NCBI GenBank assembly: GCA_947176375.1
Contig: CAMWQM010000001.1
Span: forward strand, 62,001 to 126,000
DNA: 64,000 bases
Direction of reading: 5' to 3'
From: an uncultured Helicobacteraceae bacterium
Lineage (GTDB): Bacteria > Campylobacterota > Campylobacteria > Campylobacterales > Helicobacteraceae
Shown: piece after piece, positions 10,901 through 19,978 of the stretch
Position numbering within the stretch: the first letter of the stretch is position 1
How the letters are laid out: the number at the start of each line of letters is the position of its first letter
Notes under the pieces: generated by a model
Told to the model about the DNA's origin: nothing
The model's input: only the letters and a program-made list of their open reading frames with translations
Database searches by the model: none
Translations under genes and position numbers: made by a program

Positions 10901-13900
10901 GCATTATTAGAAGATTGAGATTTAACCAAACCATAGTCTATTAAATCAGCTTTTTGGTTTAGATTTAAATCTCTAAACTCTTTCCCAATCCTTTTTATAA
11001 GATCAATAGTATCTAAGCCATCACTTAAACTATATTTATTATTGTTTATAAATTTTGGGCTTCTACTTGGCACTTGGTGTATTATATTCATATCATTTTT
11101 TGGTTTTGTATTTCTATCTACTGATGGAGGATTATTGTTTGTATTTTCTGTTTCATTTAAAAAATTGTCATCTTTTATTTTTAGTGTGGGGTTTTTAAAC
11201 TTATCAATATTTGAAATGAAATCATCATTGGTATCTTGCATAGAATCTGATATTTGTTTATCGTCTGCGATACTATTAGAAGATATCTTTTGTTCATTTT
11301 GATTTGAAAGTTTTGCAAGATATAAAAAGAGTTTGTTTTGCGCATCTTTTCCAGCAGCAAATGCCTCTTCTTCAACAGGCTGAATACCATAAGTATCATC
11401 GCCTAAAGCATAAAATAATAAATTAGAATATATTATATTGCCAAAATCTCTAATTTTATCTGCTTCTTTATTACTACTATCTAAATATTTATACACAATA
11501 TCTCTTTGTAACTTATGTCTCATCTCATGGAATGCTGTATCAAAAATAGTATATTGTATTCCACCATCTTTTATAGTATGTGAAAAATAACCTTCATAAA
11601 ATGTTCTTGGCATATTGATTGCTTCTTCGCCATTATATATACCATATTCAAATTCATCAGAATCTTCTTTTTCTACTATAACTGGAAGTGTGGCATCTGG
11701 AATCTTCTCCTGAATAGCTTTTGTATATGAATCTATAACATCTTCAACAACTTGCCTTGCATTATCATATTGTGATAAATCTTTATTTAGATTTTTAATA
11801 TGATCACTATTACTTATATAATAATTGTATGCTTTATCATCAATTTGCTTTGTGAATTCATCGTAATCTTTTGAATAAGAATCTCTCTTATCACTAATCT
11901 TGCTATAAACTTTTCTTACAGCTTCATCTGAAACTTCATCAGTGTTAGATTGAGTGTCAAATGAATTTGTATTAATAATTCCTAGCATTATATTGCCTAT
12001 TTCTTCTAAGCTTATTTGGTTATCATCCATTGCTTTACCAACTCTATCAAACACATCAAGTATATCTAATCTATCAGATGCAGAATCTACATCATTTTTA
12101 TATTCAATATTGTTTTTAGGAGGAAGTGGCGGTGGGTTGTCTAAACTTGGCTTTGTGCTTCTATCTACTACTGGAGGATTATTGCTATTTGAACTATCTC
12201 CTCCTGTATCTGCCAATACCATTTGATCATAAAATTTAACTAATGTTGTATTAGATTTTCTTACAAATAGATTATTAAACCAGTTAAAGAATCTTTTAAA
12301 TATATTTGGTCTTCTGGCTGGATCTGTGGCTAAATCATTTTTTAATCCATTAGCCAATTCTGGAAATTTATCCTTTAATAATCTTTCAAAATTATCCCCT
12401 GTTGTAAATGCCTCTTTTTCAACAGGCTGATTTACATATATATCTCTACCATAAGATGATGAGAAATAGTTCTTATTATCGTAATTTAGTGAGTAGATAT
12501 TCTGTGCAGATAGTATGTTTTGAGGCAATTTATCTTTATTTTTTATAAATACTTCTTGCCTACCATGAGTTAGCTCATGTAAAGCTACATTTGATAATCT
12601 TATAGGATTTAGATTTGCTTTGCCAGATATGGACAATACATTCGTATTGCCAGATGATTGGTAAGAGCCAACTTGTTTCATATCATCTTTAATAACTATT
12701 TGTGCTTTAATACCATTTAATCCTTTGCCTTGTAAAACTTTAGAATATTCTGATTCTATAGCATTTACCAACTCTCTCCTATTTTCTCTATTGGATAAAT
12801 CTGATTTTAAATAAGATAAAAATTTCTCATTATTTAAAATGTTATTTATAACTTCTTTGGTTATATCATTTGTGAAATTATCATAGGAATCATAACCTTC
12901 ATATTTTTTTAGATTCTTTCCAACTTCTGACATAATGTTCCCAAATTGTTTTTTAATATCATTATTGCCATTTAAACTTTGATAGACTTTATTATCTACT
13001 ATGCTTGTAAGGATAGAGCTAACATCTTCTATCTTATTTATATCACCTATACCACCATTCACTCTATCAAGTAAGTCTTTAATGTCTTTTTTGTCTCCAT
13101 CGGTAGGTGCTTTATTATCTAAACTTATAGGCTTTCGTGATGGAATTTCCTTGCTTGTATTAGAGTTTGGCTTTGTGCTTCTATCTACTACTGGAGGATT
13201 ATTGTTTGCAGTATTTAAAGCTTGGGGTTGATTTTTTGAATCTTCGTTATCTTTATGTGGTGCAGCAGTTAACAAATTTTCTGCTTCTTGACTATATTTT
13301 AGAACTAAAGTTTCCTCAAAATCTGTATTAATATCTTTTAGATAATCCAAATCATTAAAATAGTCTGAAACTACCTCTTCTCTTTGCTCTTTGCTAATAA
13401 AATCATCTAAGTGGACTTTATTATTTGTATTATTTGGCTTTGCAACAGCAGATGATTGATTATTTAGGTTATTGTTTGAAGTATTTTTATTATTTTCTAA
13501 ATTATTATTTGAAATATTTTGATTAGTTTGCAAGGCATTATTTGCTTGATTATTTTTTATATCATTTAATTTATCATTTATAGAATCATTTATATTTGTA
13601 TATAGCTCACTATCTTTAAAATCCATATAACCATTAACATTTGGTAATTTATCTATATTTGCGTTATCTGTATTATTTGGCTTAGTTTCGCTTATAAATT
13701 CTTTTTGAGTATATTTGCCCTTATCCATAAGATTATCTTTATTTATATCAGATATATCATAAGAGTCTTTTTTGAAACCATTTTTTATATAACCATTAAC
13801 ATTTGGTAATTTATCTATATTTGCGTTATCTGTATTATTAGTTTCGCTTATAAATTCTTTTTGAGTATATTTGCCCTTATCCATAAGATTATCTTTATTT

Positions 13901-16900
13901 ATATCAGATATATCATAAGAGTCTTTTTTGAAACCATTTTTTATATCATTTGCAGGAATAGTGAAATTCATACTTCCGCCAGCCCAAGAAGTATCTTTCA
14001 TAGTTTGAGTATTTTTTATATCATTATTAATTTGGTCATTTATTTTGTTATTAATAGCAACATTTATACCACTTTTTAAGATTCCATTTTTATCTATATG
14101 GTCATCTATATTTATATCCGAACCAAAATTTCCTTCTGCTCCACCAGAAATACCTACATTTGCACCATCACTTCTTTCAAATAATGCAACATCTTTAACA
14201 TTTGTTTTGCCGCCAACATTTACATTACCAAGCTTATTTTCACTTCCTAAAACTCCACCATTTAAATTTAAATCACCTTTAATACTACCTCCGATCTCAT
14301 TTTGAGAAACCATACCACTTTGTTGATTGACTAAATTAGATTCGCCTTTATTGTAGCCAAATCCAACATTCCCAGAAAGATCTCCTCTTACAATAGTATT
14401 GCTAGCAACACCCAAACTAGTATCCAAACCAACATCTAAACTAAATCCATTAGATTTAAATGTATCAACAACAGAGTTTATATTTGTATTTCCTTTTATA
14501 TCTAAATCTAATTTTTTACCATATATATTTCCACCTGATAGATTCACATCACCGCCTGTTTTAACATAGGTATGCTCAGTTCCCTTTAATAATGAATTAG
14601 TATGGCTTACCTTTTCGCTTTTAGAATAACTTCCATTTACACTTCCGCCAGCACCTAAGTCAGCTCCTGCTCCTGTTAATGCATTAACACTTGTACCTTG
14701 CTCGAATCTAAATTCTGCTCCAAATCCATAGCTTTCATTAGTTTCTGTTGATTTTGCGGCATTTAAATTAAGTTTTTTCTTAGAATCAACGACTACTTTT
14801 TTAGCTGTGCCTATCACACCATTTAGCGTAATATCTCCCTCCGTGCTTTTTAAATGTAGCTTTCCGCCTGCATTTAGGTTAGTTATATTCTCTGAAGTTG
14901 CACTATAATTAGAATTAATAAAATCAAATCCTACTTTTTGTTCTGAAATACCTGCAGCCAAATCACCCATTATCATATTTGCTGCATTGCTTGCAGCCTG
15001 TCCTGCTAAGATTCCAGCATTTAGATTCTTTCCGGCATTCACATTTTGTATATTTCCTGAAATTTGATTAGCCAAACTAGCAATATTGCTTGTAACATCA
15101 GCTCCTTGTTTCGCATATAACTCCAGTGATGTTTTATTTGATGAAGATTTATTAACATATTTTGTGCTTTCAATAATTTTACCCTTAAAGTATCCATCTT
15201 CTTTCAAATTAACATCTAAACCACCAATATCAAGAACTTCTTTTGCATCAACCACCGCTCCTCCACCTTTTATAGTAGAATTTGTCCAAGTAGTTTTGCT
15301 CATTGTCTCATCACTAAAACCAAATTTTAATCCAACTTCCGCATTTGCAAGAGAATCTGAAAGCATTGCACCAGAAGTTGTAGTATTATTTAATGAATTA
15401 TTTGTAGCACTACCATTAACAATATCGGTATGTGTACTACCTGTTGCTCCGTCAAAGCCTGCACTTGCCTCATATCCTGCAACTCCTGCTTCCGCACTTG
15501 CTACTAGTCCAAAATCCATTGATGTTTCTTTAGTATTTAAATCATTCCTACCAGCTTTAAATTTTACATCTCCATTTTTTGATAAAACATAAGCTTTATC
15601 TTTAGAAAAAATATTACTTCCTACTACATTTATATCATCTTCGGCAAGAACAAACACACTGCCACCATTTGATGATATATTTGAGCCAGAAGATAAAGAA
15701 TTATTTATGCTAGTTGTAGTTCTGCTTACCCCAAAAGGATTGCTACTAACAGTTTCAGAAAAGCCATCAATAGTGCTTCTACCATCTGTTATATTAACTA
15801 ATTTTCCTCTAATTAGAGCATCTTTTTCGCTAGATAAAACTGAGCCTTTAATATTTACTTTATTTTTAGCATCTATAACAAGCTCTCCGCTTTCAGAAAC
15901 CAAGTTACTACCTTGAGATAGTGAAGTTGATGAATATGATTTAGAGCTAGTTGTTACTGATAAACCTGATAAATTTACAACAGAAGATTTAGAATTTCTT
16001 TTTTCATAAGTCTTATTTTGCGCATCACCTATATTAACATCACCCTCTTTTGATTTTACATATAAAAGCCCATCTTTCATCGTGCTTTTTATATTACTTG
16101 CTAATATATTTACATCTTTTTTAGCCTCTATATTTACATTTCCACCTTTTATATTAGAGCTTGAAACCTCACTTGAGCCTGTTATACTAGTAGTAATACC
16201 ATCTTCTAATGTTTTAGAAAACATTTTATTCAAATAACCATTTTTAATATTTACTGCACCTTCTGTAGATTCAAGATTCACAATAGAATCTTTATCATTT
16301 CCAATAATATCACTATTTGTAATATCTAAATCTTCTTTAGACACAACACTTACAACTTTATTACCAGAAATTTTAGATTTATTAATAGAATCTTCATCTT
16401 TATTGTTTCCACCTACTAATGTATCTATAGTAACTTTTTTAGCATCAATTAAAACATTATCCCCTGATACTTGTGAATTGAGATTTTCAAATTTATTTTT
16501 AGCATCAATTAAAACATTATCCTTTGCAGTCATATTGCCAAACGCATTTGCGACATTATCTGCATTTATAAGCATATTACCACCAGAAGCAATTTGTGAT
16601 TGATAAGCTTTATTTGGGGTTTTGTTTTTATCTAATGTTTCTTGTGATAAATAAACTTTCGGGGTTAATACTTTTTGTCCATTTATTGTAGTCTCTACAT
16701 ACCAAATAATATCTTTATCAAGCTTTGAGATTTGTTCCTCGGTTAATTCAACACCAACTTTTAATCCAAACTTGCCTTTAATGTCTGCTGCATTATCCAT
16801 TAATGTTTTAATATCACCAGTTCCTAGACTCATACTAGAATTAAGCATATTATTAAACATATTATTTATTAATTTATTTTCATAATAAGCATCTCCGATA

Positions 16901-19818
16901 ACTACAACAGGAGAATCTGGATCATAACCTATTTGAGAAAAGAAATAAGATGAACCATAAAAATTACTCATATCTACATATTCCAAATTTGTTTCTATAT
17001 AATACTGCACTTTTTTATCATTATCCAGCTTTGCTATGCTAAATATAGGAGAGTTATCCACCTTTGGCATTGATTGAGATAAAATATCATCACTTAATTT
17101 ACCGCTATCAACAATAGCACCTATATTTTTGTCAACTCCTTTTCCTGAATTAGAATTTATAACATCTTTTCCATCTATAAGCATATCTTTGCCACTTAAT
17201 ATTCTAGCGCCCTTATCAGGCATAAAACTAATTTCTGCATTATCATTCCATTCATCTAACCTTGGCGGAGATTTTTTCACAACATAATCTCCACCAAGTA
17301 AACTAGATAATAATGCATGCAAAGCCTCATCTTTGCTTGCTGCATTTTTAATGGCATCCCAAATTCCGTCTTTTTGGTGATTTTTCATACCATTAGAACT
17401 AATATCAACTAATATATCATAGATACTAACACCAGAGCTATAATACGAAGTGCCATTTGTATTCCAATTGCCAAGCCATTCTTTTGCAACTATCTTATCT
17501 GTAAGTTTAATTTGTTTCAACAAATCTTTGACTGAATAAGATTTGCTTTCTGTTATATTTTTAACACTAGCATCGATCTTTGCTACACCCATTGCACCAA
17601 TAAAACCTTTATTATTAACCTCTCCTTTTTTAAAATCGCTAGGTAAACCACCATTTTTCAATCTTTCACTAAAGTCTTTTAAAAGTGTTTCTCTAGTTGT
17701 ATCAATAATTAAATTACCGCCTGAACGAATAACAGCCATTTTTTCTGTTCCTAATTTATTTTCATAAGCAAGTGGCTTGTAGTGAAAATGAAAATCCCAA
17801 ACTTTAAATGTAGTATCTCCATATTCTGTTCTACCATAAGAATCTACTTCGTCTTTTATTGAAAACTTTACTTCTCCATTATATTTTGTATTATTATTTA
17901 GCGTTTTTGTTACTACATAAATATCTTTTTCTCCAAAAATCTCACCATTATTATCTATCTGCAAAGACTTTAATTCCATTGTATCCATAGAATCTAATGT
18001 GCCATTATTTAAAAAATTATCTATTGCATATAAAGATATTCCACCACCAGACCACATATAGCCAGAGTTTGTCATAGTATTAGATTGCAAACGCAATACT
18101 CCATTGCTTGCAATAAGACTATTATTAAGAATATGATTTTTTGCATTTAGCCATATTGAGCCTGGATTTTGCATTGTTTTATGTATTAAAATATCTTTAT
18201 CACTATTTAATTTTAAGGTTCCATTTGAATAAAATTTCCCAAAATTGCTACCAAAATAAATATTACTAGCTGTAAAAATAAGATTATTTTGACCTATAAT
18301 CTCACCAGTAGCATTATCAAATGTATTTGAGTCTGCAACTCCATTTAGTTTAATATTTATATCATTATTAGCAAGTATTCTCCCGGAATTCTTCATTGAA
18401 TTTGTATCAATATTAAAATCATAAATAGATTCCATCGTCCCCTTATTTTCTAATTGTTTAGTGTTTATATATGCATTGTTTGTTACAAGAGAGCCTATAT
18501 TTGTAAAATCATCTGAATCAATATTTAAAGAATTAGCAAGCAATTTGTTATTATTCGTAATATGTTTAGAACTAATATTTGCTGTATCTTGCGCTAAAAT
18601 TGTCCCAAGATTTTTTAAATCATTAGATTCTACATTTAGTTTCTTGGTAGATATTGCCCCTGCATTATTAATATTATCCACATTTAAATCTAAAGTATTT
18701 GCTATTATATAAGAACTATCAATATCCTCTAATTCAAGTGATGGGTCTATTGTAGCATTGTTTGTAAATGATTTTGCTTTTAGAGATACTTTATCTCCAT
18801 TAATAACACCCTTATTTACAATGTTTTCTCTAGCTTGCAAATTAGCTTTTTTGCTAGCACTAATATAGCTAGTTGTTATATTATCACCATTAATATCAAC
18901 ATTGCTATTTGAAGAAATTATGATATTTGTATCGACATTTCCATTTGCTTTTAGAAGCACATCTTCTGCACTTTTTATGACACCTTGATGGCGAACACCA
19001 ACTCCACTCTCTGTGCTTATTAATCTAATTGTATTTGCATACATTGATCCTAATGCACTAGCATCTATTGCATATTCTGGCTTTTGTGATGAACTTTGAT
19101 AAGATTCTAATATATTTGGATTATTTTTAGAGGATAAATCAACTTTATTTAGTCCTGATATTAGATTCAAACTCATAGGTGTTGTATCGTCTAGTGATGA
19201 TATTCCACCAGAAATTTTCATACTCCTACTAATAATATTAAAATAATCTCCATTTGTGCCAGCACCACCTTCTAATACTTGGATGCCTGCATTACTCTTA
19301 ACCACCAATTCATTATTTCTATTAAAATATCCTGTGGTTAGAGTGGTTCCATTTGCGTTGATAAAACTTGCCCCATTTAGAGTAAAGCCATTTTCATTTG
19401 CAAAGATTAAATCCGCACTTTTACCAAAAACCTCAACCGAGCCATTTAATTGTGAAGCAGCTCCACTTAAAATTTCAGTTATTATAACATTAGCATTATT
19501 TGAGAGATTTGGATTTAGCATTACAAATCCACCAGTTTGGGATACACCATTCACCATACTATTGTTTAAAATAACACCACTATTAACATCAAATGAATTA
19601 AACTTATTGTGAGATACTCCATCTTTATTTGGATTTAGTATATTTACTACATCTGTTCCATTTGCAGATTTTCCTATATCAATTTTTGAATCTTTTGGAA
19701 TAATTACATTATTTCGCACTCTATTATCTGCTGCAAAACTTTGAGTGAAACAAGAAGAGAGAATAAAAATATGAGCCAAAGTTACAGAAATATATTGTTT
19801 TGTTTTTATTGAAGTCAT
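7969..19818 (-). CDS. Giant two-partner secretion exoprotein (TpsA) with four HExxH modules
   Basis: A 3949-residue secreted filamentous protein. Order: signal peptide (1-29, cleavage after QSFA); TPS secretion domain (30-280) with NPNL at 102-105 and the divergent ANENGF where NPNG is usual; a long run of haemagglutinin-type beta-helix repeats to about 1900 (for example GGNVNIEAKKDVNILASNIK); a duplicated 52-54-residue unit; an Asn-rich linker. Then come four paralogous modules starting near 2241, 2582, 2933 and 3612, with HExxH histidines at 2414, 2764, 3117 and 3792 and a following glutamate at 2467, 2816, 3170 and 3844 in E-x-[E/D]-A. Residues 3487-3566 resemble a contact-dependent toxin tip. 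The tail is acidic. The start has AGGTGG five nt before ATG. No VENN motif and no immunity gene are seen. The secretion role is firm; adhesion, protease or toxin activity is inference. Confidence 0.9.
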   Translation of the reverse strand: MTSIKTKQYISVTLAHIFILSSCFTQSFAADNRVRNNVIIPKDSKIDIGKSANGTDVVNILNPNKDGVSHNKFNSFDVNSGVILNNSMVNGVSQTGGFVMLNPNLSNNANVIITEILSGAASQLNGSVEVFGKSADLIFANENGFTLNGASFINANGTTLTTGYFNRNNELVVKSNAGIQVLEGGAGTNGDYFNIISRSMKISGGISSLDDTTPMSLNLISGLNKVDLSSKNNPNILESYQSSSQKPEYAIDASALGSMYANTIRLISTESGVGVRHQGVIKSAEDVLLKANGNVDTNIIISSNSNVDINGDNITTSYISASKKANLQARENIVNKGVINGDKVSLKAKSFTNNATIDPSLELEDIDSSYIIANTLDLNVDNINNAGAISTKKLNVESNDLKNLGTILAQDTANISSKHITNNNKLLANSLNIDSDDFTNIGSLVTNNAYINTKQLENKGTMESIYDFNIDTNSMKNSGRILANNDINIKLNGVADSNTFDNATGEIIGQNNLIFTASNIYFGSNFGKFYSNGTLKLNSDKDILIHKTMQNPGSIWLNAKNHILNNSLIASNGVLRLQSNTMTNSGYMWSGGGISLYAIDNFLNNGTLDSMDTMELKSLQIDNNGEIFGEKDIYVVTKTLNNNTKYNGEVKFSIKDEVDSYGRTEYGDTTFKVWDFHFHYKPLAYENKLGTEKMAVIRSGGNLIIDTTRETLLKDFSERLKNGGLPSDFKKGEVNNKGFIGAMGVAKIDASVKNITESKSYSVKDLLKQIKLTDKIVAKEWLGNWNTNGTSYYSSGVSIYDILVDISSNGMKNHQKDGIWDAIKNAASKDEALHALLSSLLGGDYVVKKSPPRLDEWNDNAEISFMPDKGARILSGKDMLIDGKDVINSNSGKGVDKNIGAIVDSGKLSDDILSQSMPKVDNSPIFSIAKLDNDKKVQYYIETNLEYVDMSNFYGSSYFFSQIGYDPDSPVVVIGDAYYENKLINNMFNNMLNSSMSLGTGDIKTLMDNAADIKGKFGLKVGVELTEEQISKLDKDIIWYVETTINGQKVLTPKVYLSQETLDKNKTPNKAYQSQIASGGNMLINADNVANAFGNMTAKDNVLIDAKNKFENLNSQVSGDNVLIDAKKVTIDTLVGGNNKDEDSINKSKISGNKVVSVVSKEDLDITNSDIIGNDKDSIVNLESTEGAVNIKNGYLNKMFSKTLEDGITTSITGSSEVSSSNIKGGNVNIEAKKDVNILASNIKSTMKDGLLYVKSKEGDVNIGDAQNKTYEKRNSKSSVVNLSGLSVTTSSKSYSSTSLSQGSNLVSESGELVIDAKNKVNIKGSVLSSEKDALIRGKLVNITDGRSTIDGFSETVSSNPFGVSRTTTSINNSLSSGSNISSNGGSVFVLAEDDINVVGSNIFSKDKAYVLSKNGDVKFKAGRNDLNTKETSMDFGLVASAEAGVAGYEASAGFDGATGSTHTDIVNGSATNNSLNNTTTSGAMLSDSLANAEVGLKFGFSDETMSKTTWTNSTIKGGGAVVDAKEVLDIGGLDVNLKEDGYFKGKIIESTKYVNKSSSNKTSLELYAKQGADVTSNIASLANQISGNIQNVNAGKNLNAGILAGQAASNAANMIMGDLAAGISEQKVGFDFINSNYSATSENITNLNAGGKLHLKSTEGDITLNGVIGTAKKVVVDSKKKLNLNAAKSTETNESYGFGAEFRFEQGTSVNALTGAGADLGAGGSVNGSYSKSEKVSHTNSLLKGTEHTYVKTGGDVNLSGGNIYGKKLDLDIKGNTNINSVVDTFKSNGFSLDVGLDTSLGVASNTIVRGDLSGNVGFGYNKGESNLVNQQSGMVSQNEIGGSIKGDLNLNGGVLGSENKLGNVNVGGKTNVKDVALFERSDGANVGISGGAEGNFGSDINIDDHIDKNGILKSGINVAINNKINDQINNDIKNTQTMKDTSWAGGSMNFTIPANDIKNGFKKDSYDISDINKDNLMDKGKYTQKEFISETNNTDNANIDKLPNVNGYIKNGFKKDSYDISDINKDNLMDKGKYTQKEFISETKPNNTDNANIDKLPNVNGYMDFKDSELYTNINDSINDKLNDIKNNQANNALQTNQNISNNNLENNKNTSNNNLNNQSSAVAKPNNTNNKVHLDDFISKEQREEVVSDYFNDLDYLKDINTDFEETLVLKYSQEAENLLTAAPHKDNEDSKNQPQALNTANNNPPVVDRSTKPNSNTSKEIPSRKPISLDNKAPTDGDKKDIKDLLDRVNGGIGDINKIEDVSSILTSIVDNKVYQSLNGNNDIKKQFGNIMSEVGKNLKKYEGYDSYDNFTNDITKEVINNILNNEKFLSYLKSDLSNRENRRELVNAIESEYSKVLQGKGLNGIKAQIVIKDDMKQVGSYQSSGNTNVLSISGKANLNPIRLSNVALHELTHGRQEVFIKNKDKLPQNILSAQNIYSLNYDNKNYFSSSYGRDIYVNQPVEKEAFTTGDNFERLLKDKFPELANGLKNDLATDPARRPNIFKRFFNWFNNLFVRKSNTTLVKFYDQMVLADTGGDSSNSNNPPVVDRSTKPSLDNPPPLPPKNNIEYKNDVDSASDRLDILDVFDRVGKAMDDNQISLEEIGNIMLGIINTNSFDTQSNTDEVSDEAVRKVYSKISDKRDSYSKDYDEFTKQIDDKAYNYYISNSDHIKNLNKDLSQYDNARQVVEDVIDSYTKAIQEKIPDATLPVIVEKEDSDEFEYGIYNGEEAINMPRTFYEGYFSHTIKDGGIQYTIFDTAFHEMRHKLQRDIVYKYLDSSNKEADKIRDFGNIIYSNLLFYALGDDTYGIQPVEEEAFAAGKDAQNKLFLYLAKLSNQNEQKISSNSIADDKQISDSMQDTNDDFISNIDKFKNPTLKIKDDNFLNETENTNNNPPSVDRNTKPKNDMNIIHQVPSRSPKFINNNKYSLSDGLDTIDLIKRIGKEFRDLNLNQKADLIDYGLVKSQSSNNARETLLGDVIRLEANKQIFTPFGEMLVNNNPEVMQYKNLLNDVSNIAVENLVFSSNMKELLDKDYRLIDNYKDLFTEMSDKWIQSINNAGIATQAPNIRYKIDANTISFNHFTNELVIPRTFSKDFAFIANQDKALESAIETGFHELTHKFQSSVIENQDILKQDVRDVARILNANGKYYFDGSSKEDIELYKKQALEAEAYQNGKNTLDTFINSQNGDLETFGVATLDDFYISDSDSESDLDSDEFVETLVLKYSEEPEFENYAPNESRNKSTRKKRQDSKRSLKLANKDTDANQALNITLEPGINNNLESTLIGKPSFGKMSLVYGVDVGRQLLLNRIPDTEIVKKPLVGDDYLNYLNNNSSAFAEFANIVSSNKLDSEYISRILNYKEKVDDLKVLGTNSIPKEDNKKLLIDVLNKQDAIEALQTVSNNAAESDFIIEQATSHYPNLLKMIDNVNAFMINEESPYPDIKSSNLTQIEKNLFDKYSSIITDSSEETFFYNKTISVLDNTINNGGKIYFTLDGIVNEIYNDWSVSNDINFSKLEEALFDKSSQYYNSITSQELRYVYDNYRDHPNIKFFIGDHIIENPLKYLNKDKYRYKYKNSKHSKNNLLAVSIKDMDNSKSHSAESNLQIDSETQSSIDIIKRIGSKFEKLSLQKQASLIKDNLLNKNNLLKQTEDGGNLLIREAANKYIFTPFGKQLKTGGVGVDSYKSLLDKVSNATIEKLLNDRDFSDMKDKNYDDDSSYKDVMIFVSDAFTRSMKENGINASFPKVNITCDAKHICYVAKENTILIPENYNNSISKKNQESNYFWALEAGFHELTHKFQTDISSSKNKKNLGKDISSVATIMRANFDYYDPTDNYDSYQGQVIENDAINNSHKMLSMYKDGLKAKDVKINTTEDSKDDLSDNDINEVLSGFDDILGSDLEQDESNNPFEASNKRDSLDSNNSESKLISADLMKSSLDTLDFFDDMLNNL
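9121..9360 (-). other. Toxin-tip-like module inside the exoprotein
   Basis: Encodes residues 3487-3566 of the exoprotein, running from GGKIYFTLDGI through SITSQELRYVYDNYRDHP and IKFFIGDHIIENP. From memory, this pattern (GGKI-x-F-x-LDG, then a T-x-x-EL-x-x-I/V helix, then a final F-x-x-G strand) resembles a short domain at the C-terminus of many CdiA, Rhs and filamentous haemagglutinin toxins. Here it is internal, with another HExxH module and an acidic tail after it. The resemblance is unverified. Confidence 0.4.
11100..11137 (-). repeat. Degenerate copy of the PPxVDRxTKP linker repeat
   Basis: Encodes PPSVDRNTKP just before the third HExxH module. The DNA differs at a few positions from the two identical copies at 12147-12184 and 13167-13204. 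Confidence 0.8.
12147..12184 (-). repeat. 38-bp direct repeat, PPVVDRSTKP linker, copy 2
   Basis: Identical over 38 bp to 13167-13204. It lies in the linker between the first and second HExxH modules and encodes NNPPVVDRSTKP. Confidence 0.9.
13167..13204 (-). repeat. 38-bp direct repeat, PPVVDRSTKP linker, copy 1
   Basis: Identical over 38 bp to 12147-12184. It lies just before the first HExxH module. Perfect DNA identity about 1 kb apart would allow loss or gain of a whole module by recombination. Confidence 0.9.
13625..13946 (-). repeat. Tandem duplication of a 156/162-bp unit
   Basis: Two adjacent units, 13625-13786 and 13787-13946, encode the same segment running from NGFKKDSYDISDINKDNLMD to NIDKLPNVNGY. 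They differ mainly by six extra bases in the first (SETKPNNTDN against SETNNTDN). The near-perfect identity suggests a recent duplication in frame. Confidence 0.92.
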
Positions 19819-19848
19819 TTAAACCACCTATTTATAGATTTATTTTGA

Positions 19849-19854
19849 AGTATA
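19849..19854 (-). promoter_or_regulatory. Candidate -10 box for the exoprotein gene
   Basis: On the minus strand this reads TATACT, 30 nt before the exoprotein ATG, inside the 160-nt divergent gap shared with the transporter gene. Assigned by eye. Confidence 0.3.
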
Positions 19855-19923
19855 GTAAATGAAATATTAACATTAAAAACTTAAATAGTAAATAAATAGT
19901 AAACAAAAAATTAATTTTTTATA

Positions 19924-19929
19924 TATAAT
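19924..19929 (+). promoter_or_regulatory. Candidate -10 box for the TpsB gene
   Basis: TATAAT, 49 nt before the transporter ATG, follows a long A/T-rich stretch. It matches the Campylobacterota -10 consensus well. Assigned by eye. Confidence 0.4.
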
Positions 19930-19978
19930 TTCAATTTTCAAAAAATATTTTAAACTTAATTATTAGGTATTTAAAAAT

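Noticed and set aside
15086-15592. 168-residue rightward open frame inside the exoprotein gene
   Set aside because: Antisense shadow of the haemagglutinin repeats: low-complexity Ser/Pro/Ala sequence, no ribosome site, no family.
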